This document shows, in pieces, positions 27,810 through 37,850 of a stretch of 64,000 nt of DNA. The stretch's first letter is position 1, and each line of letters begins with the position of its first letter. The notes beneath the pieces are model-generated. The model did not search any database. It was not told the DNA's origin and saw only the letters and a program-made list of their open reading frames with translations. This DNA comes from CAVVSQ01 sp963848825 (lineage in GTDB: Bacteria > Planctomycetota > Planctomycetia > Gemmatales > Gemmataceae). The translations under genes and the position numbers were made by a program. Location of the stretch: assembly GCA_963848825.1 (NCBI GenBank), contig CAWKFA010000009.1:248001-312000 (forward strand). The letters run 5' to 3'.

Positions 27810-29652
27810 GTGGATTTGTCGCGACGTGATATGCTCAAGGCTGTCTCGGCAGGGTGCCTGCTGGGGGCTTCTCAGTCCGAGGCTGGGGCCGGGTGGCGTC
27901 GGCGTCCGGGGTGGGTCAGCGGCCATATGACCGGCGCAGGAGGCGCTGGTGGAAACGCTGCTGCAAGAAGGGACCGCCTGCGTCTTTGGTATTCCTGGTG
28001 CCCAGCAGAATGAGCTCTGGGACACCATGAAGACCAAACGGCTCGGTTATCAGCTGGTGACGCATGAGTTCGCGGCCGCGACCATGGCCGATGGCTACGC
28101 GCGTAGCACGGGGCAAGCCGGCGTGTTATGTGTGGTCCCCGGGCCGGGGCTTACCAATTCGTTGTCGGGCCTTGGCGAGGCCTTGCTTGATAGCATCCCC
28201 CTGGTTTGTATCGTCGGCGACGTGGCCAACGGCGCGCGTGGCCGGCCCTTCCAGGTGCACTGTCTCAATCAGGCCGCTCTGCTGGCGCCGGTGACAAAGC
28301 AGGTTTACTCGATCCAAAATGTCGCCGACATACCTCAGCTCATTCGCCAGGCATTCCAGACGGCCATGGACGGCGAACCTGGGCCAGTGGGCGTGGTGAT
28401 CCCTTACAACCTGCTGATCGAGGCGCACCGCTATAACTCGGGCCCACTTGAGCCGCTGGGCGTACCTTACGACGGCCAGGCGGCGGAAAGGGCAATGGGA
28501 CTGCTTTCCAATCGCAACCTGCGCGTGGGTATTTACGCGGGGCAGGGCTGCATGGATCACTCTTCCGGCTTGGTCCGGTTGGCCGAGATTTTGCAAGCGC
28601 CTGTCGCCACCAGCATGGCCGGCAAGGGCTGCATGCCCGAAAATCACCCGCTCGCGGTCGGCTGGGGGTATGGTCCGCAGGGCACCGTGACTGCCGAGAT
28701 GGCGTTCAAGAATGTCGATCTGGTCCTGGCGGTGGGCGTGAAGTTCAGCGAGGTTTCGACAGGGTATTATTCCCTGCCGCAACATCAGCACCTGATTCAT
28801 GTGGACATCAACGCGAACAACATTGGCAGGATCATGCGCACGTCGGTAGGAGTGCACGCGGATGCGGGCGTCTTTTTCGAGCAGGCAGCCGCCACGACGG
28901 GCCAGTTACGCCGGCCCAGCAACGCCCGCCTTGTCGAGAGTATTCAGACGGCCCGAACGCAGGAGCTGCGCTGCCATCAAATGGCGCAGGCGCATGCGGG
29001 TGTCGATCCCATGGGATTTCTCCTGGCGTTACGTCGCCTGAGTGCGTGTGACGCCATGACCTTCGTCGATGTCACGGTGTCGCAATACTGGGCCACGGAA
29101 ACGTTTACCGTGACTCAGCCGCGAACTTTCTTCAACCCGACCAACAACCAGGCCATGGGCTGGTCCATCCCGGCCGCCATAGGCGCCCAGCGCGTTCACC
29201 CCAATCGGCAAACCATCACGATCACCGGCGATGGCTGTTTTCTCATGTCCGCGATCGAGACTTCCACCGCGGCCCGGGATAATCTGCCCGTCAAGTTCTT
29301 CGTGCTCGACGACCAGGCTTACCATTACATGCAGGAATTGCAGCAGCCCGCCTACTTGCGTACCACCGCCACCACGCTGGCCCGGCTTGACTATCGCGCC
29401 TTCGCGCTCGCCATGGGCCTGGGTTATCAAGAAATTCTGGCGGATGCCGAGCTAGAGCCGCGTCTGCGCGGGGCCCTGGAGCAACCTGGCCCGGTCTTGA
29501 CCCGCGTGGTGACCGATTACCATCATCGTCCGGTACGCTGGATCAAGGCGGCCAAGGATCGCTTCACCAGCGAGCTGACGCGCGATCAAAAGATGCGATT
29601 TTTGGCCCGTATCGGCAGCCGTTCACTAGATAGGCACCCGGATAACGATTGA
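27810..29652 (+). CDS. Tat-signal thiamine pyrophosphate enzyme (acetolactate synthase-like), one frame break
   Basis: GTG start with AAGGAGGA upstream. The N-terminus (S-R-R-D-M-L-K then a short hydrophobic stretch) is a twin-arginine signal. The three TPP-family domains follow: pyrimidine-binding with the catalytic Glu in V-T-H-E-F-A-A-A-T-M-A-D-G-Y-A-R, a central domain, and PP-binding with G-D-G-C-F-L-M-S-A-I-E-T. The usual N-N that closes the metal-binding motif is D-D here. One surplus base at the GCGC at 27934-27937 separates the signal from the enzyme; skipping it gives 613 residues. The reaction cannot be told from sequence (decarboxylase or carboligase). Confidence 0.82.
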
Positions 29653-29930
29653 AGCCCAGGGCGGGGAAAGGGTGTGGGGCCGATTTGGGTCAGCGGTGGA
29701 GGTTCTTGAGGAAGTGATCGCCTAGGTGCCGATGCGAATCGCTGCTCACATATCTGCGCGATGGATTTCCTCTCGCTGGCGTATCCCACCGGTGACCGTG
29801 TGGAGTCCTCGCGTCGGCAGCGTGGTATGAGAATTGCTTTCTTCCGAGGCCAACCCGCAAGGGAAAGCCGAGCGCTGCGCCGTTTTTTCTGCGCTTCACC
29901 GGCAAATCCCTGCGCATGGGAGAAGCAAAT

Positions 29931-30467
29931 ATGTCTTCGGAACCTTGCGCCGCTCAAGTAACGTTAAGAATTAATGGCCTGGCCCACACTTTACAAATTG
30001 AGCCACGGGTTTCGCTGCTCGATGTGCTACGGGAGCGTCTCGATCTCACAGGAACCAAAAAAGGCTGTGACCAGGGCGCGTGCGGGGCCTGCACGGTCCT
30101 TGTGAACGGAGAACGTATCGTTTCGTGTCTGGCCCTCGCGATTCAATATCAAGGCACCGAGATCACGACAATCGAAGGCCTCGGCCCAAACCCGTTACTA
30201 CATCCGCTGCAAGCCACATTCATTGAGCACGATGGCTTTCAATGTGGTTATTGCACGCCGGGGCAGATCTGTTCGGCTGTCGCGATGATTCATGAGTTCA
30301 AGAAGGGCTTGCCGAGCGCGGTGACCGCAGACGTTGGCGCGGGGGCCACGGACTTTTCGGACGAGGAAATCAAAGAACGGATGAGCGGCAATTTGTGCCG
30401 CTGCGGTGCTTACGTGGGCATCTGTGCCGCCATTCGCACGGCGTTTGAAACCGGGGTGAAGGTATGA
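29931..30467 (+). CDS. Molybdenum hydroxylase [2Fe-2S] subunit (PaoA-like)
   Basis: A 178-residue protein with the plant-type ferredoxin cluster C46, C51, C54 and C66 (G-C-D-Q-G-A-C-G-A-C-T-V) and the second, all-helical cluster with C105/C108 (C-G-Y-C-T-P-G-Q) and C155/C157 (N-L-C-R-C-G-A-Y). It passes electrons from the molybdenum centre to FAD. GGGAGAAG lies a few bases before the ATG at 29931. Unlike E. coli PaoA it has no twin-arginine signal, so the complex is probably cytoplasmic. Its stop overlaps the FAD subunit start by four bases. Confidence 0.94.
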   Translation: MSSEPCAAQVTLRINGLAHTLQIEPRVSLLDVLRERLDLTGTKKGCDQGACGACTVLVNGERIVSCLALAIQYQGTEITTIEGLGPNPLLHPLQATFIEHDGFQCGYCTPGQICSAVAMIHEFKKGLPSAVTADVGAGATDFSDEEIKERMSGNLCRCGAYVGICAAIRTAFETGVKV

Positions 30468-31456
30468 AGAACTTTGTCTATTCCCGGGCCGATTCCGCCA
30501 GCGGAGCCGTCTCTCTATTGACGCAAAATAGCAACTCCAAATTCCTGGGCGGCGGTACGAACCTGGTCGACCTGATGCGCGAGAACATTGAGCAGCCAGA
30601 GGCACTCGTCGATGTCACTGGCATTTCAACCGCGATTACGGAAATGCCCGATGGCGGGCTTGCCATCGGCGCCGCAGCCCGGAATACGGCGGTGGCCAAT
30701 CATCCTTTGATACGAGAACGCTACCCCGTTTTGGCGCAGGCGATTTTATTCGGCGCCTCCGGGCAAATTCGAAATATGGCCACTGTTGGCGGCAACGTCA
30801 TGCAGCGCACGCGCTGCTACTACTTCTACGACCCAGCCTCGCGCTGCAATAAACGGTCGCCTGGGTCGGGGTGCGATGCCATCGAAGGGTTCAACCGCAT
30901 ACACGCGATTTTGGGGACATCGGCGGACTGTATCGCCACGCATCCCTCGGACATGTGCGTTGCCCTGGCGGCACTGGACGCAATCATTCACGTAGAAGGT
31001 CCCAACGGGTCCCGGGCTATTCCCTTTGACGGTTTTCACCGACTTCCGGGAAATACGCCGCAGGTGGAAACCGCGTTGGCACCCGATGAGTTGATCACGT
31101 CGATACAACTGCCCGCGCTACCCTGCGCGAGAAGCTCGCGGTACCGAAAAATTCGTGATCGTGCGAGTTTTGCGTTCGCACTCGTCAGTGTCGCAGCGGC
31201 GCTCGAAATCGCGAATGGGAAAATTTGCACTGCTCGTCTCGCCCTTGGTGGAGTCGCTCCCAGGCCGTGGCGGGCGCATCGCGCGGAAGCTGTCTTGACC
31301 GGCGCGTCGTCAGGCGTGGAGACATTTCGCCGGGCGGCCGACGCCGAACTCTCGGGTGCGCGGGGTTACGGTTACAACGATTTCAAGGTCGAACTGGCGA
31401 AACGCACGATCATCGGCGTATTGAGCGAAATGTCCGAAGCAGAGGGTGTGCGATGA
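30464..31456 (+). CDS. Molybdenum hydroxylase FAD subunit with extra iron-sulfur site (PaoB-like)
   Basis: A 330-residue protein with FAD-binding motifs F-L-G-G-G-T-N-L-V-D-L-M (about 27-38) and A-T-V-G-G-N-V-M-Q-R-T. Cys118, Cys128 and Cys137 lie in the C-Y-Y-F...C-N-K-R...G-S-G-C insertion that binds an additional [4Fe-4S] cluster in E. coli PaoB/YagS, and this separates it from xanthine dehydrogenase FAD subunits. It overlaps both neighbours by four bases, giving a tightly coupled three-gene operon for an aldehyde oxidoreductase. Confidence 0.92.
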   Translation: MKNFVYSRADSASGAVSLLTQNSNSKFLGGGTNLVDLMRENIEQPEALVDVTGISTAITEMPDGGLAIGAAARNTAVANHPLIRERYPVLAQAILFGASGQIRNMATVGGNVMQRTRCYYFYDPASRCNKRSPGSGCDAIEGFNRIHAILGTSADCIATHPSDMCVALAALDAIIHVEGPNGSRAIPFDGFHRLPGNTPQVETALAPDELITSIQLPALPCARSSRYRKIRDRASFAFALVSVAAALEIANGKICTARLALGGVAPRPWRAHRAEAVLTGASSGVETFRRAADAELSGARGYGYNDFKVELAKRTIIGVLSEMSEAEGVR

Positions 31457-33755
31457 GCTTGATGCAAACCATCGTGACGACCGTAGCGCGCTACTGGCCC
31501 GACAAAAAGAGAGATCCCCTCATCGATCATGCTGGGTTTGTGGGCAAACCGGTAGAGCGCGTGGACGCCTTGGCCAAGGTAACAGGCGAAGCGCGCTTCA
31601 CGGCCGAGTTCCGGGTCGGCAACCTTGTTTATGCGGTTCTGGTTCCGAGCACAATTGCCCGAGGTAAAGTGGTCAAGATCGATACCGCGGACGCCAAAAA
31701 AGCCGCGGGTGTGGTGGCTGTGGTAACCCACGAAAACGCGCCGAAGATGAAGGCGCCGCCAATAGCCGATTTCAACGATTTGGGTAAGGGCGTGGCCCTG
31801 AGCGACCTGCCGATCATGCAGGACGCAACGATTCACTGGGACGGGGAACCGGTCGCCGTGGTGGTGGCGGAAACATTGGATCAGGCGTCGTATGCCGCTT
31901 CGCTTATTCACGTTGACTATGAAGCCTTGCCAGCCGGCGGTTTCGTTTGAAGGCATGAAGCCGCAAGCGGTGGTGCCCAAGGATATCATCGGCGAGCCGC
32001 CGGAAATAACAATCGGCGATGTGGCCAGGGGACTTAAAGAGGCCGAAGCGACCGTCGACAATATTTACCGGTCGCCGCGCTACAACCACAATTCCATCGA
32101 ACCGTATGCGACGATTGCGACCTGGAATGAGGACGGCAGTTTGGCGGTATTCGACTCCACGCAGTCCGTGAACCTTACCGCTCATACGCTCGCTTATATT
32201 TTTGGGCTCAAGAACAAAGATGTTCACGTGGTCGCCCCGTTTGTTGGAGGCGGTTTCGGCGGCAAAGCCGGCATGTGGAACAATATTGCGCTTTCCGCCG
32301 CCGCCGCCAAAGTCGTGAAGCGCCCCGTGAAATTGGCGTTAACGCGCGAGGATACTTTCCGCGTGATCGGCGGCCGAACCATCTCGGAACAGCGTATCGC
32401 TCTGGGAGCGAAGAAAGACGGCAAGTTGACCGCACTGCTCCATACCGGCTTGACCGCAACGACCAAGAGCGGTCGCTACGCGGAACAATGTACCTTTCCG
32501 TCGCGGCATCTTTATGGCTCGCCCAATCTGTTCGTCGGGCAGAAAATTGTTTACCTCGATACGGTCGCCAACACCTGGATGCGCGCACCAGGCGAATCCA
32601 TCGGCACCTTCGCCCTCGAATCCGCGATGGACGAACTCGCGCACGCATTGCGGATTAGATCCGATCGACCTCCGGAGAATGAATGAACCTGAAAAAGATC
32701 CGACCAACGGCACCCCATTTTCGAGCCGCAAGCTCATGCAAGCCTATCGTCTGGGAGCGGAGAAATTCGGCTGGGCCACACGCAATCCGGAGCCACGATC
32801 CCAACGGGATGGCAAATGGCTGGTCGGTCAGGGCGTGGCGACGGCCTACTACCCTTATCTTCGCATGCCCGCGAAGGCTCGCTTGACTATTCGCGCCGAT
32901 GGGACGGCCCTGGTGCAAACGCCTGCATGCGAGATGGGCATGGGCACGGCAACGGCGCAGATCCAGCACGCCGCCGACCGTCTTGGCTTGCCGCTCCCCA
33001 TGGTTTCGTTTCATTATGGCGATTCCAACCTGCCGGATACGCCGATACTGGCAGGGGGCTCCAACCAGACAGCTACTATTTTCGCCGCGGTGCAGGCCGT
33101 AGTCCAGCGCGCCCACCGTGATCTGCTCAAGCTGGCGAGCAAGCATCCCGATTCGCCTCTCGCCGGCGCGAACTACGAAGATGTGGAAGCGCGCAGCGGC
33201 GGGCTGTATCGTGTCGGCAAGGCGGGCCAGGGCGAGACGTACGCTGCAATCCTGCAGAGAGCAGAGCAGGCGTCGCTGGAAACCGAGGTGTCTTCCGCCC
33301 CGCCATTGGAGATGCAAAAATACTCGATAGCGTCCTACGGCGCGCAATTCTGTGAGATCAGGGTCCATGTGGAAACGGGCGAATTGCGCGTGTCGCGCTG
33401 GCTCGGATCGTTCGATTGCGGGACAATCGTCAATCCCAAAACCGCCGCGAGCCAGTTACGCGGCGGGATCATCATGGGGATCGGCATGGCGCTGACGGAG
33501 GAAACTCTCTTTGATGAGCGTCGCGGCCGGATCATGAATCCATCGCTTGCGGAATACCACGTGCCGGTCAACCTGGACGTGCCCCATATCGACATCATCT
33601 TCACCGATATACCCGATGAGCATACGCCGGCGGGTGGGCGCGGCCTGGGCGAAATCGGCATCACCGGCGCCGCGGCCGCGATCTGCAACGCGGTTTTTCA
33701 TGCGACCGGCAAGCGCATCCGCGACCTGCCGATCACCCTGGACAAGTTGTTGTAA
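31453..33755 (+). CDS. Molybdopterin-binding catalytic subunit (PaoC-like), two frame breaks
   Basis: The large subunit of an aldehyde oxidoreductase-type molybdenum hydroxylase. Seen in order: G-K-P-V-E-R-V-D-A-L-A-K-V-T-G, G-G-G-F-G-G-K-A-G in the Mo-pterin region, M-R-A-P-G-E-S, M-G-M-G-T-A-T, and the catalytic Glu in G-R-G-L-G-E-I-G-I-T-G near the C-terminus. One surplus base near 31935 and one near 32651 break the frame; skipping both gives 766 residues, normal for PaoC/YagR. These two sites are not at GCGC, so true inactivation cannot be excluded for this non-essential gene. No PaoD-like chaperone gene follows. Confidence 0.85.
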
Positions 33756-33826
33756 GGAGGCGCGCCATGGCGAGCCCCCTTACAACCCATCGAGATGACC
33801 TGATTGAAACGCTTGCCAATGAATTT

Positions 33827-34588
33827 TTACGGATTAGACGAAGGTCTCGGCGTGAACTGGTCGAGTTCAAAAATGCCCAGTTGCCGCTCAATGACGGCGA
33901 CCCTCTCCACGTTGCGTTCAAAACCTTCTTGGCCGAACAGGCGATCCTCTTCCTGTTCGAATCTTTCTCCCAATTCGCGGATTTGCTGAGCGGGAAGAAT
34001 CTTGTGCAACTCCGGAAATAGCACGGTGTCTTCCCGCGCTTCGTGCGGTCGATACATGCGAATGAAGGAGGTACATGCCTGCACCACCTCCTGGCGCCGC
34101 TCGGGCCGGCGGAATTGATCGGCGACAGCATTGCGAAGAATCACATCCGTAACCGCGCGACCGGCTTCGTGCTGTCGGCGCAGAATGCGGACCAAGTCCC
34201 CTTGCCGATTCCGCCGCTCAAACTCTGGAAAGATGAAACGCTCCTCCAGGCGCTCGTGGTAGTCTTCGACAAATGTCCGGACTAGCTCGGCTGTCTGGTG
34301 AAATACCTGGGGATTGACTTCTTCATTGGCACGGATGCGCCGTAAGCCTTCTTCATAAATCAGCAAGATTCGATTGAGCAAGCCATGCTCGCGCATCAGG
34401 TCTTCCGGTGCAGACACTTCCTCCGCTTTTTGGTTGTCGCTTCCTTTCTTGTCACCTTTTTTATTATCCTTCTTTTTGCCTCCATCCTTGTCGTCCCCAG
34501 CAGCGGCTCCCAAAGCAAAAACAACCGTTCCGGTTAGCCCAACGCCCGCGGCCGATTGCAGGAATTGTCTGCGAGTGTCACCGCCCAT
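33827..34588 (-). CDS. Tat-signal hemerythrin-domain protein
   Basis: A 253-residue protein beginning M-G-G-D-T-R-R-Q-F-L-Q-S-A-A-G, a twin-arginine signal. I chose this ATG because AAAGG lies 9 bases upstream. A Lys/Asp-rich low-complexity linker (K-K-K-D-N-K-K-G-D-K-K) follows. Residues about 80-230 form a four-helix bundle with the hemerythrin-like pattern L-M-R-E-H-G-L-L, Y-H-E-R-L-E-E-R-F-I-F-P-E-F, R-R-Q-H-E-A-G and Y-R-P-H-E-A-R-E-D-T-V-L-F-P-E. Those His and Glu residues would bind a di-iron centre. Possible roles are O2, NO or iron handling outside the cytoplasm. It is convergent with the PaoABC-like operon. Confidence 0.88.
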   Translation of the reverse strand: MGGDTRRQFLQSAAGVGLTGTVVFALGAAAGDDKDGGKKKDNKKGDKKGSDNQKAEEVSAPEDLMREHGLLNRILLIYEEGLRRIRANEEVNPQVFHQTAELVRTFVEDYHERLEERFIFPEFERRNRQGDLVRILRRQHEAGRAVTDVILRNAVADQFRRPERRQEVVQACTSFIRMYRPHEAREDTVLFPELHKILPAQQIRELGERFEQEEDRLFGQEGFERNVERVAVIERQLGIFELDQFTPRPSSNP

Positions 34589-35128
34589 GGAGCCCATCCT
34601 TTCGGTTTCATTAAGAAATCTGCTTAATACCAGTGGTTTGCACGGGATTTTATGCAATTCTTGCGCCTGTTGTTGGCACCGAAGGTCCAGCGTACAGCAT
34701 AATGCTGTTATTGTTTCGCCTTCGTCGCCGACCTTGGCCGACTGAAATTGGGTTCGTCCTTCACTGGCGCATCGACCTATTTCTGTTAATCCCAGTTAAC
34801 TCGCCGGTTTAAATGTCGTTAAACGGCAATGACTTACGGAATTGAACGACCGTTTGCCCACTATTCGTGGTGTGAGTAGCCCCGCTGGTACAGTGAAACC
34901 TCAACGGGCGGTCGGCAGTAGGGGCTGGCGGGAGAAAAATGGTATGTATGCGTGCACCGGGCACCCCCCGTCACGACGCATACCATTTTGCATAACAAAT
35001 TGCATGACAAACTGCCCAAAAAAAACCAATGGAAGCAGCCACGAAAAAGTTGTATGCTGCCAATGTCCCTGATCACACGGGAAACGGGCTCTGCCATGGC
35101 GGACGACAGAACAGGTGAGGAGCTGGCC
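34589..35128. other. Intergenic region with 11-base inverted repeat
   Basis: About 540 bases without a supported gene between the divergent hemerythrin and kinase-like genes. AAAATGGTATG (34936-34946) is repeated in inverse at 34979-34989 (CATACCATTTT), with a C-rich spacer. Just after it come two direct copies of TTGCAT separated by six bases, then an eight-A run. The first half (34700-34850) is AT-rich. It probably contains the promoters for both genes; the inverted repeat could be an operator. Upstream in-frame ATG codons at 35096 and earlier could extend the kinase-like gene into this region. Confidence 0.4.
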
Positions 35129-35818
35129 ATGACTCCGCCCTTCGCGGGCGAGACGCCGCGCCACGGCTTTCGTGGCGACAGCGACCAGGGCCCACCCTCC
35201 TTTCCCTGGGGCCTTACCATCGCCATTACGCGCGAGGCGGGGGCGCACGGCACCACCATAGCGCAGCGGGCCGGCGCCATGCTCGGCTGGCAGGTATATA
35301 GCCAGGATCTGCTCGAATACATCGCCCAGGAGGGCACATTTCGTCAGGACGTGCTCGACCATCTGCCGGCCAGTGCCGCGGTGTGGGTGGCTGACCAGCT
35401 GAACCGTCTGCTCAAGGAGCAGAACTTGAGCCGTAATCCTTCGATTCTGGATTTGGCGCACATGGTATTATCGCTCGGGGCGCAAGGGGAAGTCGTGCTG
35501 CTCGGTCGCGGGGCGGGATGTATTTTGCCGCCGCGCTCGACGTTTCACGTGCGGCTCATAGCGCCGCTGCCCGACAGGGTGGCTTACATGAGCCAGTGGC
35601 TGCGTCTGACGGAAGAAGAAGCGGCCGAACAGGTACGGCAACGGGATAGCCGGCGTGCCGACTTCATCGCCACCCATTTTCACCGCAAATCGCAGGATGT
35701 GCATCAATACGACATGGTGCTCAACACCAGCTTTCTGGGCGAGGAACGTTGCGCCGCCATCATCGTCCACGCCGCCCTCGCCAAGGCAGCAACCCTGGCA
35801 GCGGCACCCCGTTCGTGA
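35129..35818 (+). CDS. Cytidylate kinase-like family protein
   Basis: A 229-residue protein with I-T-R-E-A-G-A-H-G-T-T-I-A-Q-R-A near residue 30, a variant P-loop as found in the cytidylate kinase-like family, then L-G-W-Q-V-Y-S-Q-D-L-L-E-Y-I-A and L-G-R-G-A-G-C-I-L. A lid-like region (R-Q-R-D-S-R-R-A-D-F-I) follows. It probably phosphorylates a nucleotide or related small molecule, but family members of this type are largely uncharacterised. GAGGAG 7 bases before the ATG supports this start. Confidence 0.78.
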   Translation: MTPPFAGETPRHGFRGDSDQGPPSFPWGLTIAITREAGAHGTTIAQRAGAMLGWQVYSQDLLEYIAQEGTFRQDVLDHLPASAAVWVADQLNRLLKEQNLSRNPSILDLAHMVLSLGAQGEVVLLGRGAGCILPPRSTFHVRLIAPLPDRVAYMSQWLRLTEEEAAEQVRQRDSRRADFIATHFHRKSQDVHQYDMVLNTSFLGEERCAAIIVHAALAKAATLAAAPRS

Positions 35819-35839
35819 CTCTGTTTGGGTTTTTTCACA

Positions 35840-36632
35840 ATGCCCCAACGCGACTACCTATCGCGACTTGCTCGATGCCTCGCGCCGTCAGCCGCCGCGC
35901 GTGGCCATCGTTTTGGGTTCCGGCCTGGGCAGCCTGGCGTCTCATTTCACATGTGAAGTTGGCGTGCCCTACGGTGCGGTCCCGGACCTGGAGCCGACGA
36001 CGGTGCAAGGTCACAAGGGGGAGGTCCAACTGGGGACATGGGCCGGGCAGCGCGTGCTGCTCTTCCTGGGGCGACTCCATTATTATGAAGGGCGCCCCTG
36101 GCGTAATATTGAAGAGCAAGTGCCGATGGCGCAGGCCCTGGGCGCGGAGGTCCTTCTTTTGACAAACGCGGCGGGCGGCATTCGCGACGACTTGATTCCG
36201 GGCAGTTTGTTGCCAATCAGCGATCATATAGAGTGGACACGGTCTTTTGCCTGGCGCCACGGCGGGCCTGGCGAACGGCCGTCCCCCTATTCCCCGCGCC
36301 TGCTTGCTTATCTAGGCCAGGCCCTGGAAATGGCGGGGGTGCCGCGACCGCCCGGTGTCTATGCCCAGGTCACCGGACCTTGTTATGAGACGCCCGCGGA
36401 GATCCGTGCCCTGCAAAGCTGTGGCGCCGCCGTGGTGGGCATGTCCACATGCCGGGAGATTAATCGGGCCCGGGCCCTGGGCATGGAATGCGCCGCCCTT
36501 TCTTGCGTCACCAATCGCGCCGCCGGCCTGTCCGACGGGCCCATCAACCATGAAGAGGTGATCGCCATCGGCGCGACCATGCGGGCACGCGTGGCGCAGG
36601 TTTTGGAAGGTTTTTTAGGGCTGGTAGGCTAG
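35840..36632 (+). CDS. Purine nucleoside phosphorylase (PNP, trimeric type), probable frame break
   Basis: The phosphate-binding loop V-L-G-S-G-L-G-S-L opens the domain, followed by G-H-K-G-E, L-G-R-L-H-Y-Y-E-G, L-T-N-A-A-G-G-I, Q-V-T-G-P-C-Y-E-T-P-A-E-I-R and V-G-M-S-T, all typical of the DeoD-unrelated trimeric PNP/MTAP family. It cleaves purine nucleosides with phosphate. The main frame has no start codon near the expected N-terminus. ATG 35840 (M-P-Q-R-D-Y) fits well if one surplus base near 35850-35858 is skipped, giving about 263 residues. This is one of several single-base breaks in the window. Confidence 0.85.
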
Positions 36633-36634
36633 TG

Positions 36635-37489
36635 ATGGACGAAGATTATTTACTCTTGTTGCAGGGCGACCGGAAAACCAAGCCGACGCTCATTTATGAG
36701 GATTCGAAATGCGCCATACTCGAATGTGACAACGAAACAATCCTTTGGATACGAGGTGAATGGGAACCTTCCGTAAGGAGATTGGCACTCGAATATGACG
36801 TTCAACACATCGAGGCAGATCACTCGTTGGGGTGGACCGGGAAGTCGATTGCGTTCTTGGATGAGTTACCGCGTGTACGTTCTGTCTTTATTAGCACCCA
36901 TTATGAATTAGACTGGCGTCCGCTCGAGGAACATCCGTATCTTGAATCCATAACCGCGTTTTCTATTTCGGAAAAGCAAAATGTTCTGAACTTTACAAAA
37001 GTTAAGCGACTTCGAAGGTGCAGATTATGGTGGATTCCGGAATTTGACTCAATCAGACATTGCGCACAACTCGAAGCTCTCGTAATCGGCAGCAGTGAGG
37101 AGTTGCTGGAATTGAACATCGAGCATCTTGTGTCCCTGAAGGAGTTACGGATTTCGCACTGTTCTCAATTGTCGCAGCTGAATTTGGCTGAGAAAGCAAG
37201 CCTTCGATCTTTTCAACTATCGTTTTGCCCGAAGCTTGCGGTCGATCTTAGGCGGATTGTCCGTGATCTCGAGGAACTATGCCTGGAGGGGTCGCAGAAT
37301 TATCCGCTCGATGATCTGAAATTGGCTACGCAACTGACGTTGCTACAAATGGCTTTTGTGGACGCAAAGAAGGGAGTCCCTGCATTTCTGGACAAATTGC
37401 CGAATCTAAGGCATGCACGTGCAGTGGGAACTGAGTTAAAAGAGTCTGATCAAAAAATCGTGCGATCCTTTAGTATAGATGGGTTCTAA
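36635..37489 (+). CDS. Orphan leucine-rich hypothetical protein in AT-richer DNA
   Basis: A 284-residue protein with irregular leucine-rich repeats in its second half (L-E-A-L-V-I-G, L-K-E-L-R-I-S-H-C, L-R-S-F-Q-L-S-F-C-P-K-L, L-E-E-L-C-L-E-G, spaced about 22 residues). The first 100 residues have a mixed alpha/beta look with several Trp. No signal peptide is seen, so it should be cytoplasmic. Its base composition is clearly AT-richer than the flanking genes (35% GC in the 60 bases from 36961). This suggests recent transfer. I do not assign a function; a binding or immunity-like role is a guess. GTG 36632 is an alternative start. Confidence 0.65.
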   Translation: MDEDYLLLLQGDRKTKPTLIYEDSKCAILECDNETILWIRGEWEPSVRRLALEYDVQHIEADHSLGWTGKSIAFLDELPRVRSVFISTHYELDWRPLEEHPYLESITAFSISEKQNVLNFTKVKRLRRCRLWWIPEFDSIRHCAQLEALVIGSSEELLELNIEHLVSLKELRISHCSQLSQLNLAEKASLRSFQLSFCPKLAVDLRRIVRDLEELCLEGSQNYPLDDLKLATQLTLLQMAFVDAKKGVPAFLDKLPNLRHARAVGTELKESDQKIVRSFSIDGF

Positions 37490-37850
37490 ACGGGATTGCA
37501 CCTCGGAATCCTTGGACCTCACCGTCGCTGCCGACGGCCAAACCCCGAAATTGCGGTTGCTTGCTGCGAGGAGCGGTAGTCGTCAGAATTAGCGGCGCAG
37601 CGTCGGGCGCGAGGCGCCGTACGGTGAGCGCGGATGTGTATATTGGACCGCGGCAATGCTGGGCCGGGAATCGAGCCTGAACCGGACTGGCCGCCACGGA
37701 CCTTCCTTTGAAGGTGGCCATGAAGACTTGTTCTCTCCCAAATGAACCCTGAATGTCCCCGTTTCCGCTCATTACAATCTTTATGCAAACAAAAACCATT
37801 ATTGGAAATAATGGTGGCCGCCTCAAGACTACTATTAGAATGAGCTTTCT
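37490..37850. other. Intergenic, no supported gene
   Basis: The 361 bases between two AT-richer orphan genes are themselves GC-rich in the first two thirds. A minus-strand frame of 83 codons (37470-37721) exists but overlaps the end of the upstream gene and lacks a convincing ribosome site. The last 60 bases are AT-rich and may carry the promoter of the gene at 37851. Confidence 0.4.

Noticed and set aside
29653..29930. A molybdenum-cofactor riboswitch before the PaoABC-like operon
   Set aside because: The leader is long enough, but I could not find a convincing conserved core; a covariance search would be needed.
37470..37721. An 83-codon minus-strand frame between the orphan genes
   Set aside because: It overlaps the convergent gene's end, has no good ribosome site and no recognisable fold.
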